Origin: Halovivax ruber XH-70
GTDB taxonomy: Archaea; Halobacteriota; Halobacteria; Halobacteriales; Natrialbaceae
NCBI RefSeq assembly: GCF_000328525.1
Contig: NC_019964.1
Span: 1,798,001-1,862,000, forward strand
Direction: 5' to 3'
Length of the DNA: 64,000 nucleotides
Position numbers and translations under genes: made by a program. This document shows positions 28,256-35,941 of this stretch, piece after piece. The stretch's first letter is position 1. Every line of letters begins with the position of its first letter. Below the pieces are notes generated by a model, which was not told where the DNA came from, did no database searches, and was given only the letters and a program-made list of their open reading frames with translations.

Positions 28256-28420
28256 ACATTTAAGTACGAAGGTACGCTGGATTCAGCTGACGCTTCGCTT
28301 GGAGGGCCGAAGCGTCAGCGGGGACCAATTCAGGGCGGCAAGCGCGCTCGCGACCCTTTTCAGGTCGCGAGTGTCGCTTTCCTGTTTCGAGACAAGTAAG
28401 CGAGCGACAGCGCTCGGTGT
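28256..28420 (+). ncRNA. Candidate structured RNA or mobile-element remnant
   Basis: A TATA-like box at 28257-28264 leads into consecutive hairpins: GCTGACGCTTCG (28286-28297) with its exact complement at 28308-28319, CTCGCGACC (28347-28355) with GGTCGCGAG at 28363-28371, and CGAGCG with CGCTCG at 28401-28416. It is not RNase P RNA or SRP RNA, as none of their conserved cores appear. A small RNA is one reading; a decayed IS200/IS605-type element, whose ends also form hairpins, is the other. Confidence 0.4.
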
Positions 28421-28620
28421 GCCGTGCTTGGACCGCCGAACGACGGATCGTCTCGTGTGAGCGACGCTGACGGGACGATTTCAGTCGCGGTGGGAGCAGC
28501 CGTTACCGTCTATCAGTAACCGACGTTACAGCCGCCAGACGAATGGTTGTGAAAGTGTGGGGGTCCTACGCACTGAACAGCTGCCGCGAGACGAAAAGTT
28601 TCGACCATTGGGAACGGTAA

Positions 28621-28645
28621 CTCGGAATATTTATAAAATTCCGAG
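28621..28645. promoter_or_regulatory. Palindromic operator enclosing the TATA box of the PadR gene
   Basis: Arms CTCGGAAT (28621-28628) and ATTCCGAG (28638-28645) are exact complements and flank ATTTATAAA, an unmistakable TATA box. The ATG follows 24 bases after the right arm. A dimeric regulator bound here would block TBP, so autoregulation by the PadR protein encoded next is the simplest reading. Confidence 0.8.
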
Positions 28646-28669
28646 AATAAGGACCGGTAGTACTTACCC

Positions 28670-28960
28670 ATGTACGACCTGACTGGATTCCAGCGCGACC
28701 TGCTCTACGTCATCGCGGGGAAAGACGAACCGCACGGGCTCGCGATCAAAGAAGAACTCGAAGCCTACTACGAGAAGGAGATCCACCACGGTCGACTGTA
28801 CCCGAATCTCGACACGCTCGTCGATAAAGGGCTCGTCGAAAAAGGGAAACGAGACCGCCGGACGAACTTCTATACACTGACACGTCGTGGCAAGCGGGAA
28901 CTCGATGCCAGAGCGGAGTGGGAGAGCCAGTACGTCGCCCACTCGTCCCCCGTGCAGTAA
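28670..28960 (+). CDS. PadR-family transcriptional regulator
   Basis: A 96-residue winged-helix protein. The pattern LTGFQRDLLYVIAGKDEPHGLAIKEELEAYYEKEIHHGRLYPNLDTLVDKGLVEKGKRDRRTNFYTLTRRGKREL is the PadR N-terminal domain almost complete; the short-type proteins lack the long C-terminal dimer helix, as here. The effector is unknown. Its promoter has a perfect palindrome surrounding the TATA box, and the next gene on the same strand (an aminotransferase with its own TATA box) is a possible second target. Confidence 0.9.
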   Translation: MYDLTGFQRDLLYVIAGKDEPHGLAIKEELEAYYEKEIHHGRLYPNLDTLVDKGLVEKGKRDRRTNFYTLTRRGKRELDARAEWESQYVAHSSPVQ

Positions 28961-29106
28961 CGGCAGGTCCGTCTCCCCGCCGTTACAGTACCGGTAGTTC
29001 CGTCTATTCCCCGGCCTACACCACCGTTGCCGCTCCTCGGATCTCAGGCTGTACGGGTCCACGCGCACAACGAATATTTTTTAGCGTGGTCGCTCCCAGC
29101 GGTTAC

Positions 29107-30474
29107 ATGGACCGAGATACTGTCGAGCCGTCGGTCGAGACGATGCCCGGCCCACGGGCCGAGAAGTGGGCAGACTACCACCACCAGTTCTCCGCGCCGA
29201 GTACGTACGTCTACGACTTCGTCTGGGACACGTCGGCCCCCGCGACGGGGCCGTTCTGTACGGACGTCGACGGGAACGTCCTGCTCGATTTCACCAGTCA
29301 CGTCGCCGCCGCCCCACTCGGGTACAACAACCCGACCCTCCGCAAGAAACTCGACGAATTCGACCTGCCCGACCCGACCAAGATTGCCGGACAGGACTTC
29401 TACGTCAGCAGCGACTGGCCGCCGGAAGACAGCGACCAGCCCGGCCCGACGGAACTCATGGATCGGCTCACCGACCTGACGAGCCACTACGACATGGACA
29501 CCGTCTTCCTCTCGAACTCCGGCGCGGAGGCGGTCGAGAACGCCATCAAGATCTGTTACACCCGCGGCGGCCACCGCGGTGTGACGACCGAGGGGGCCTT
29601 CCACGGGCGGACACTGGGCGCGCTCTCGCTCAACCGCTCGAAGACGGTCCAGCGAAAGGGCTATCCCGAAATTCCGGGCGTCATCTCGATCCCGTACCCG
29701 TCGACCGACGAGGCGTACGAACAGCGCTGGCAGACCGACGGCCCTGGCGGCAACGTACTCGCCGACAAACTCCACCCCAAACAGGGCGTCATCGACGCCG
29801 ACGAACTCGCCTACGTCATCTTAGAGCCAGTCCAGGGAGAGGGCGGCTACCGGCCCGCCCACCCCGAGTTCGCTCGCGACCTGCAGGCGCTGCGCGAGCG
29901 CTACGACGTCGCCGTCATCGCCGACGAGATCCAGTCGGGCATGGGTCGAACCGGCAAGATGTGGGGCGTCGACCACCTCGATCTCACGCCCGACGTGATC
30001 ACCAGCGCGAAGGGACTGCGCGTCGGTGCGACGATCTCCCGGTCTGACGTCTTCCCCGAAGAGACCGGCCGCATCTCCTCGACCTGGGGCGCGGGCGACC
30101 TGCTCGCGAGCTTCCAGGGGGCGCTCACGATCGACATCATCCAGGAACAGAACCTCCTCGAGAACGTCCAGGCTCGTGGCCGACAGCTCCGCGAGACGGT
30201 CGTCGACGCGAACCTTCCCGGTGTCACGGACGTGCGTGGTCCGGGCCTCATGATCGGCGTCGAGTTCGACGAGAAAGAACGCCGCGAAGCCGTCGTGAAG
30301 GCCGCACTCGAACGCGGACTGCTCACGCTCGGCTGTGGTCACCGGACCGTCAGACTCCTCCCGCCACTCGACGTCACCGAGCGCGAGATCGACATCGCCG
30401 CCGACCTGTTCGAAGCAGCCGCCGAAGCCGCCGATCGCAGCGTCACTCCCGCGGCGACCGACGGCGGACAGTAA
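29107..30474 (+). CDS. Class III PLP-dependent aminotransferase
   Basis: A 455-residue aminotransferase of the GABA/ornithine type (class III). FLSNSGAEAVENAIKIC, the VITEGAFHGRT-like TTEGAFHGRTLGALS, VILEPVQGEGGY, the PLP-phosphate segment IADEIQSGMGRTGKMW and the Schiff-base Lys302 in TSAKGLRVG are all present. The closing CGHRTVRLLPPLDV is typical of GABA and lysine/ornithine aminotransferases. The amino donor cannot be told. The start at 29107 follows an AATATTTTTTAG box at about 29 bases; an earlier in-frame ATG would overlap padR and is rejected. Confidence 0.93.
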   Translation: MDRDTVEPSVETMPGPRAEKWADYHHQFSAPSTYVYDFVWDTSAPATGPFCTDVDGNVLLDFTSHVAAAPLGYNNPTLRKKLDEFDLPDPTKIAGQDFYVSSDWPPEDSDQPGPTELMDRLTDLTSHYDMDTVFLSNSGAEAVENAIKICYTRGGHRGVTTEGAFHGRTLGALSLNRSKTVQRKGYPEIPGVISIPYPSTDEAYEQRWQTDGPGGNVLADKLHPKQGVIDADELAYVILEPVQGEGGYRPAHPEFARDLQALRERYDVAVIADEIQSGMGRTGKMWGVDHLDLTPDVITSAKGLRVGATISRSDVFPEETGRISSTWGAGDLLASFQGALTIDIIQEQNLLENVQARGRQLRETVVDANLPGVTDVRGPGLMIGVEFDEKERREAVVKAALERGLLTLGCGHRTVRLLPPLDVTEREIDIAADLFEAAAEAADRSVTPAATDGGQ

Positions 30475-30576
30475 GTACGGAGAGCCGGTCTAGACTTTTC
30501 GTTCGTGGGCCTGAACTGGGTGTAATTTCAGGTACTCAATCATCGAGCACGCCGTCCGCGTTCGTTACCTGCCGGC

Positions 30577-30900
30577 TCAGAACTGGTAGCGGCGCTCGTC
30601 GTCGAGTTGTGGGTACTGATCGGCACCAGTCATTTCGTCGTAGGTCATCCCCGAGAGGTACTCGTCGTAGGTGACGTCGTAACCCGACCGGAGGTGGAAG
30701 TCGAGTCGACCCGTGTCGACGGTCGTCTGGAACAGTCCGTGGATGGCTCGCCGGACGAGTTCGTCCGTCTCCTCCGGCCCTAATGCGGCGGTCAGGAGAG
30801 CGAGTTCGGTTCGGGTCTCGCGGTCGAGTTCGACCGGCAGCGACTCGCCGAGGTCGGCGGCGGTGGATTCGATGTCGTCTGTAAGCATCTCGAGGCTCAT
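30577..30900 (-). CDS. Hypothetical acidic protein, 107 residues
   Basis: An uncharacterised protein, acidic, with a helical N-terminal half (DIESTAADLGESLPVELDRETRTELALLTAALGPEETDELVRRAIHGLFQ) and a Tyr/Asp-rich tail (YDVTYDEYLSGMTYDEM). The pattern LGPEETDELVRRAIH suggests a small helix bundle. It is divergent from mutY. No function can be inferred. The start at 30900 removes an upstream stretch that would read into the mutY promoter. Confidence 0.7.
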   Translation of the reverse strand: MSLEMLTDDIESTAADLGESLPVELDRETRTELALLTAALGPEETDELVRRAIHGLFQTTVDTGRLDFHLRSGYDVTYDEYLSGMTYDEMTGADQYPQLDDERRYQF

Positions 30901-30988
30901 ACACGGGCACTCTATCGCGGCCGGCAAAGGGATTTCGCGATGTGCCCCGACCGTCACCCCTAAACGAGCCACGCACCAACCCCGCTCG

Positions 30989-31966
30989 ATGAGCGACGGA
31001 GAGCCGGACGAGACCGCCTACGGGTTGCCAGCGGACGCCGATGCCGTCAGGAAGGCGTTGGTCGCGTGGTACGAAGCCGACCACCGGTCGTTCCCCTGGC
31101 GCGAAACCGACGATGCGTACGCGATCCTCGTCTGTGAAGTGATGAGCCAACAGACGCAGCTCGAACGCGTCGTCGACGCCTGGAACGCGTTTCTCGATCG
31201 GTGGCCGACCGCCCAGTCGCTCGCGGCAGCCGACCGGGCCGATGTCGTCGGGTTCTGGAGCGATCACAGCCTCGGTTACAACAATCGCGCCCGTTATCTC
31301 CACGAAGCCGCGACCCAGATCACCGAGGAGTACGACGGTTCGTTCCCGGAAACGCCGACCGAACTACAGGAGCTCATGGGCGTCGGTCCGTACACGGCGA
31401 ACGCAGTGGCCAGCTTCGCGTTCAACGCGGGTGACGCCGTCGTCGACACGAACGTCAAACGCGTGCTCTACCGGGCGTTCGACGTGCCGGACGACGACGA
31501 AGCGTTCGAATCCGTCGCACGCGAACTCATGCCGGCCGGAGCGTCGCGCGTCTGGAACAACGCGATCATGGAACTCGGCGGCGTCGCCTGCGGGAAACGA
31601 CCCCGGTGCGACGAGGCTGGCTGTCCGTGGCGCCAGTGGTGTCACGCCTACCAGACCGGCGATTTCACCGCTCCCGACGTTCCCACGCAACCGAGCTTCG
31701 AGGGGAGCCGACGGCAGTTCCGCGGTCGGGTCGTCTCGGTATTGAGCGAGTACGACGAACTCACACTGGACGAACTCGGCCCGCGCGTTCGCGTCGACTA
31801 CTCGCCGGATGGCGAGTACGGCCGCGACTGGCTCCGCGAACTCTGCCTCGACCTCGCCGACGACGAACTCCTCACGATCAGCGACGATCCTGGATCCAGT
31901 GAGCCGGCGGAGACAGAGACGGCAGCATCCTCCACCCAATCGATTTTCGTCAGCCTCAAGCAGTGA
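30989..31966 (+). CDS. mutY: A/G-specific adenine glycosylase MutY
   Basis: A 325-residue adenine glycosylase that removes A paired with 8-oxoguanine. Catalytic Glu50 lies in CEVMSQQTQLERV, and Asp153 follows the helix-hairpin-helix MGVGPYTANAVASF as VVDTNVKRVL. The iron-sulfur cluster ligands are Cys201, Cys207, Cys212 and Cys218, spaced x5-x4-x5 instead of the classical x6-x2-x5. The protein ends in a short winged-helix-like region and lacks the NUDIX-like domain of bacterial MutY. The ATG at 30989 follows a CTAAACG box at about 26 bases. Confidence 0.93.
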   Translation: MSDGEPDETAYGLPADADAVRKALVAWYEADHRSFPWRETDDAYAILVCEVMSQQTQLERVVDAWNAFLDRWPTAQSLAAADRADVVGFWSDHSLGYNNRARYLHEAATQITEEYDGSFPETPTELQELMGVGPYTANAVASFAFNAGDAVVDTNVKRVLYRAFDVPDDDEAFESVARELMPAGASRVWNNAIMELGGVACGKRPRCDEAGCPWRQWCHAYQTGDFTAPDVPTQPSFEGSRRQFRGRVVSVLSEYDELTLDELGPRVRVDYSPDGEYGRDWLRELCLDLADDELLTISDDPGSSEPAETETAASSTQSIFVSLKQ

Positions 31967-32008
31967 AGACGGTGAGACAGAGAACTGGCTGGTGACTGCG
32001 ACGTCACT

Positions 32009-32665
32009 TCAGGATCGAATCCTCGATAGCAACCGGTGCGTTCCAACGAACGAACAACACGCCAGGACGGACCCACCGTGAACCAGTGCGTGGAGTTCGA
32101 CGACGATCGTCCGGCCGGCGATCGCGGCGGTCGTCGTGTACGTCGCCGGCTCGGCGAGCCAGCCGATCCCGAGCAAGGTCGTCGCCCCGACTGCGAGCGA
32201 GAGTGCCGGCGTCAGCGTGAGCACTTGCACGGACAACCGACGGACACTGAACGGCTCCGTCGGTCTCGCGAGGACAGTACTGATCCCGAAGTGAAGGAGG
32301 AGAGCGACGACGAGCCCACACCCCGAGAGCAAGACACCAACGCGGCCACCGAGAGCCTCGGCGGTCAGCAACCAGAAGACCCAGATCGCCGCGTAGAGGG
32401 CGGAAACGAAGAGCCACAGTGGATCTGTCGGGTCACAGCGTCGACTCGCCGACGACGCCACGAATCCGGTCCTGAGTACCGCACCGAAGCACAGGACGGC
32501 GAGTCCTGCAAGCGCGGTGTAGAGCGTTCGCGATTCCAGAACCAGGAGGGTGAACCAGCCACCGATCGTTGCCGCGTCGACGACGGCCACCCAGAACGCG
32601 GTGGTGAGCCGACCCGTCCGCCGACCAGTCCGTCGGACGTATTCGGTGCCGCGATGCACGCTCAT
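32009..32665 (-). CDS. Multi-spanning membrane protein of unknown function
   Basis: A 218-residue integral membrane protein with about six predicted helices, for example FWVAVVDAATIGGWFTLLVLE, LYTALAGLAVLCFGAVLRTGF, LWLFVSALYAAIWVFWLL, VGVLLSGCGLVVALLLHFG and LTLTPALSLAVGATTLLGIGW. The N-terminus is positively charged (RRTGRRTGR), predicting it faces the cytoplasm. No transporter or enzyme motif is visible. It converges on mutY. Confidence 0.75.
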   Translation of the reverse strand: MSVHRGTEYVRRTGRRTGRLTTAFWVAVVDAATIGGWFTLLVLESRTLYTALAGLAVLCFGAVLRTGFVASSASRRCDPTDPLWLFVSALYAAIWVFWLLTAEALGGRVGVLLSGCGLVVALLLHFGISTVLARPTEPFSVRRLSVQVLTLTPALSLAVGATTLLGIGWLAEPATYTTTAAIAGRTIVVELHALVHGGSVLACCSFVGTHRLLSRIRS

Positions 32666-32930
32666 ATCGATTCCAAGGACGCAATACGTATCGTTACTCG
32701 ATCGGTACCATCTCGAAACCCGACATGAAGGTCCGACTCACGCCGAGTCCGACAGTGACCAGTACTCCGTCGTGGCGCCGGTCAGAACACGTTCCACCGT
32801 CGCGTCTTCACTGGGTAGGACCCGCCTACGTCGGGGTCGAGACGAGTAACGGCCAGTTACCACCGGAAGAGATCCGTCGCCCGCCTGAAACGCTGCACAA
32901 AACTATGTACGGTGGTCGTGAGGGGCGGGT

Positions 32931-33530
32931 ATGGCCGCCGAACAACGTTTGCCGGAGCTGATCGTGAAGGAAGCCATCGGAGCGGGACTCGACTCTCCGA
33001 TGCGCGAGTCGATACTGGAAGCCGTCGAGGACGCGGAAGGACCCCGAGGCGGGGTCTCGGTTCCCATCGCCGTCGGTGCAGTCGCAGTCGGGACGGCGAT
33101 CGGGTACGTACTTGGGTCCGCCGATTCGACGACCGTCCCGACCGAAGCGGAGTCGCTTCCGATCGAAACGCCTGACTCGACCGCGGACGAGACTGACGAC
33201 GATGACACCGAAACGGGTGGGTCACGGCTGGCCAAACTGCTAACGCTCGGGGCCATCGCTGGCGCTGGCGCGTACCTCTGGCGTCGACGGGGAGGCGACG
33301 ACTGGGAACCGATCGACGATCTCGAAGAGCCGGTCGAGGACGCCACGGAGGCCGTCGAGACGATCGCGAGTGAATCGATCGACACGGAGTCGGCCGGCGA
33401 TCGCATCACGGACGCGGAGTCGACGGACGAGATGAGTGACGATGCCGAAACGGATCACGAGGAAGGATCCTCGGACGGTGACACCAACAGGGAGTCCGAG
33501 ACGGACACCTCCGAGTCCGATTCATCGTAA
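32931..33530 (+). CDS. Membrane-anchored protein with long acidic tail
   Basis: A 199-residue protein with a soluble N-terminal helix region (residues 1-38), two hydrophobic segments (VPIAVGAVAVGTAIGYVLGS at about 43-63 and LLTLGAIAGAGAYLWRR at about 103-120) separated by a Thr/Asp-rich loop, and a 70-residue Asp/Glu/Ser tail. The N-terminus resembles small haloarchaeal proteins of unknown function that I cannot name. The acidic tail looks disordered. Confidence 0.7.
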   Translation: MAAEQRLPELIVKEAIGAGLDSPMRESILEAVEDAEGPRGGVSVPIAVGAVAVGTAIGYVLGSADSTTVPTEAESLPIETPDSTADETDDDDTETGGSRLAKLLTLGAIAGAGAYLWRRRGGDDWEPIDDLEEPVEDATEAVETIASESIDTESAGDRITDAESTDEMSDDAETDHEEGSSDGDTNRESETDTSESDSS

Positions 33531-33797
33531 GGGACCGGCAAGTTGTATCGTCGTCGAGTAACTCGAACCTGCGTGTCGTCGGGTGGGTCACGATTCAGTG
33601 TCGGATATATCGAGCCAGACGATTTCGCGGTGTATGGAACGGCTGCTTTCGACCAGCTTCCGTTGCTGCGCAGCAGTAGCAGATTCCAGTTCGGCGGTAC
33701 CGTTCCAATCGGCCGGGTCGTCCGCTCTGGGTAGGGCCGGTCACCCTGCGCCGTCGTGGCGACAGAGATAAGGGACCCTCGCCGACAGATTCGACCG

Positions 33798-34856
33798 ATG
33801 GAGACGACCCACCGCGTCGTCGTCGGCGATGCTCGGTCGCTCGCGTCGATCGACGACGAGAGCGTGGAGCTGGTGATCACCTCGCCCCCCTACCCGATGA
33901 TCGAGATGTGGGACGAGTTGTTCGCCGAACTGGATCCGGCGATCGAGACGGCGCTCGAGGCGGGCGACGGCGACGAAGCGTTTTCGTTGATGCACGATCA
34001 GTTGGCTCGCGTCTGGGACGAGGTTAGCCGGGTGCTGGTCGACGGCGGCATCGCCTGCGTCAACGTGGGCGATGCGACGCGGTCGATCGGCGACCGATTT
34101 CGCGTCTACCAGAATCACGCGCGGGTCGCGACCGACTTCGAATCGCGCGGGTTCGACCCGCTCCCCGACGTCCTCTGGCGAAAACCGACCAACAGCGCGG
34201 CAAAGTTCATGGGAAGCGGGATGCTGGCACCGAACGCCTACGTCACGCTCGAACACGAACACGTGCTCATCTTCAGGAAAGCCGGCGGCTCCCGGTCGTT
34301 CGAACCCGGAGCGAACCGACGGTACGAAGCTGCGTACTTCTGGGAGGAACGAAACCGCTGGTTCTCGGACCTCTGGAGCGACGTGACCGGAGAGCTCCAG
34401 CAACTGGGAGCCGACGGCGCTCGCGACCGATCTGCGGCGTTCCCGTTCGAGATCCCCTATCGACTGTGCTGTATGTACAGCGTCTACGGTGACACCGTCC
34501 TCGATCCGTTCTGGGGAACCGGGACGACCTCGCTCGCGGCGATGTGTGCCGGGCGATCGTCGATCGGTGTCGAACTGGACGAGGGACTGGTGTCGGTGTT
34601 CGACGAGCGCGTCGGCGAGGTGCAGTCGATGGCGACCGACGTCGGTCGACGCCGACTCGCGCGCCACCGTGACTTCGTCGCCAGCCGCCGCGACGAGGGA
34701 GCGTCCCTCTCTTACGAGTCGTCTCACTACGACTTCCCGGTCACGACTAGCCAGGAGCGCGATTTGCGACTCTACTCGGTGGAGTCCGTCGAGCGCGAAC
34801 GTCTCCCCTCCGGCCGTCGGTATCGACTCGATCACACGCCGCTCGCGGCGGAGTGA
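33798..34856 (+). CDS. zim: Site-specific DNA methyltransferase, Zim-like (CTAG) orphan
   Basis: A 352-residue beta-class DNA methyltransferase. The catalytic motif IV is SPPY (residues 29-32), the form of N4-cytosine and some N6-adenine enzymes, and the SAM-binding motif I DPFWGTGTT lies at 236-244, the order expected for the beta class. Length, motif context (ITSPPYPMIEMWDELF) and the absence of a restriction gene match the CTAG methylase (Zim) conserved in most Halobacteria. That name is family recall. The start at 33798 follows GAGATAAGG at about 29 bases. Confidence 0.85.
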   Translation: METTHRVVVGDARSLASIDDESVELVITSPPYPMIEMWDELFAELDPAIETALEAGDGDEAFSLMHDQLARVWDEVSRVLVDGGIACVNVGDATRSIGDRFRVYQNHARVATDFESRGFDPLPDVLWRKPTNSAAKFMGSGMLAPNAYVTLEHEHVLIFRKAGGSRSFEPGANRRYEAAYFWEERNRWFSDLWSDVTGELQQLGADGARDRSAAFPFEIPYRLCCMYSVYGDTVLDPFWGTGTTSLAAMCAGRSSIGVELDEGLVSVFDERVGEVQSMATDVGRRRLARHRDFVASRRDEGASLSYESSHYDFPVTTSQERDLRLYSVESVERERLPSGRRYRLDHTPLAAE

Positions 34857-35029
34857 GTTTTCGCGACCCTGCAACCGTTTCGCGACCGTGCACCCACTCT
34901 TCCATCGGAGGCGTCGTTCCCATCGAAACCGCGTTCACCGTCCACAGCCACCGCCGTGGCAACCACCGTCGAACGCCAGCATGGCTGGCACGGCCAACAG
35001 TTAAGTAATGGGATGGGTTATCGAATGCC

Positions 35030-35761
35030 ATGTCACTAAACAGCACGCTCGAGTTCGGTCACGACGACCGCCGCGCCATCTACCAGTACGTCGAACGCCA
35101 CGGGACGGCCACGATGGCGGAGTTAGAAGACGCAATTCCGGTCGATCCAAGCGGGCTCAGACACCACGTCGCGATCCTGAAACGGGACGGGCACCTCGAG
35201 ATGGACGACGACCACTATCACGTCTCCCTCGAAGCGGGGGCCGAGGAGGAACACGCTACCGGTGACGTCACGTTCCACATTCGGCCGGCCCGGCAGGAAG
35301 ACCTCGCCGGGATCGTCGGTGCGATTCGACAGGTCGCCACGGAGGGCACGTACATCGAAGCAGAGAGCGTCGCCGACGAGGTCGACCACCAGGAGGCTCT
35401 GCTCCGGCACAACGAACTCGAATCGCGGATGTTCTTCGTCGCGACCATCGGCGACGACGTCGTCGGCTGGGTTCACCTCCACGCGCCAGAGCTCGAAAAA
35501 CTGAGCCACACCGCAGAGCTCACCGTCGGCGTCATCGAGGACTATCGAGGCCACGGGATCGGATCACAGCTCCTCGCACGCGGACTCGAGTGGGCCGGCG
35601 CGAACGGCTACGAGAAGGTCTACAACAGCGCCCCGTCGACGAACGAACGGGCGATCGGATTCCTCGAAGACTACGGCTGGGAGACCGAGGCGGTCCGCGA
35701 GGGACACTACAAGATCGACGGCGAGTACGTCGACGAGGTGATGATGGCCGTCTCCCTGTGA
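35030..35761 (+). CDS. Winged-helix/GNAT fusion acetyltransferase
   Basis: A 243-residue protein with two domains. Residues 1-70 are a winged helix (DRRAIYQYVERHGTATMAELEDAIPVDPSGLRHHVAILKRDGHLEMDDDHYHV), and 82-243 a GNAT acetyltransferase (HIRPARQEDLAGIVGAIRQ, TVGVIEDYRGHGIGSQLLARGLEWA, NSAPSTNERAIGFLEDYGWETE). The acetyl-CoA loop RGHGIG is intact. A TTAAGTAA box is centred 26 bases before the ATG. The fusion suggests a DNA-bound or self-regulated acetylating enzyme; substrates are not known. Confidence 0.88.
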   Translation: MSLNSTLEFGHDDRRAIYQYVERHGTATMAELEDAIPVDPSGLRHHVAILKRDGHLEMDDDHYHVSLEAGAEEEHATGDVTFHIRPARQEDLAGIVGAIRQVATEGTYIEAESVADEVDHQEALLRHNELESRMFFVATIGDDVVGWVHLHAPELEKLSHTAELTVGVIEDYRGHGIGSQLLARGLEWAGANGYEKVYNSAPSTNERAIGFLEDYGWETEAVREGHYKIDGEYVDEVMMAVSL

Positions 35762-35941
35762 GCGACGGACCGACAGCGAACGGACGCTGACCGATCGATC
35801 GGCCCCCAACGCCGACAGGCCGACTCGCAGTCGAAGGACCGAACGCCGAAGGGATCGACGACAGTCGAGTGGTGACTACCAGCCGTTCGAGTGGTCACGA
35901 ATACCGAAAGACAGTTCTCTCCGATCCGGTAACGAGCCAGT

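Larger units (their letters stand above)
28002..28669. other. 668-base gap with strong hairpins and the PadR promoter
   Basis: No frame here has the usual codon bias. From about 28256 on the plus strand, a TATA-like TTTAAGTA is followed by three stem-loops in a row: a perfect 12-base stem at 28286-28319, a 9-base stem extended by wobble pairs at 28344-28374 and a 6-base stem at 28401-28416. The final part (28621-28669) holds the palindromic PadR promoter. The rest, including 28002-28250 and 28420-28620, shows nothing I can name. Confidence 0.7.

Noticed and set aside
28248-28460. 70-codon frame in the hairpin-rich gap
   Set aside because: It reads through perfect stems, shows no codon bias and resembles no family; the hairpin explanation fits better.
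31500-31520. T-loop-like word (TTCGAATCC) suggesting a tRNA
   Set aside because: It lies inside mutY in frame with conserved residues, and there is no acceptor stem or anticodon arm around it; no other tRNA candidates were seen.
33543-33734. 63-codon frame between the acidic membrane protein and zim
   Set aside because: Many rare codons, no motif, and it overlaps the region expected to hold the zim promoter.
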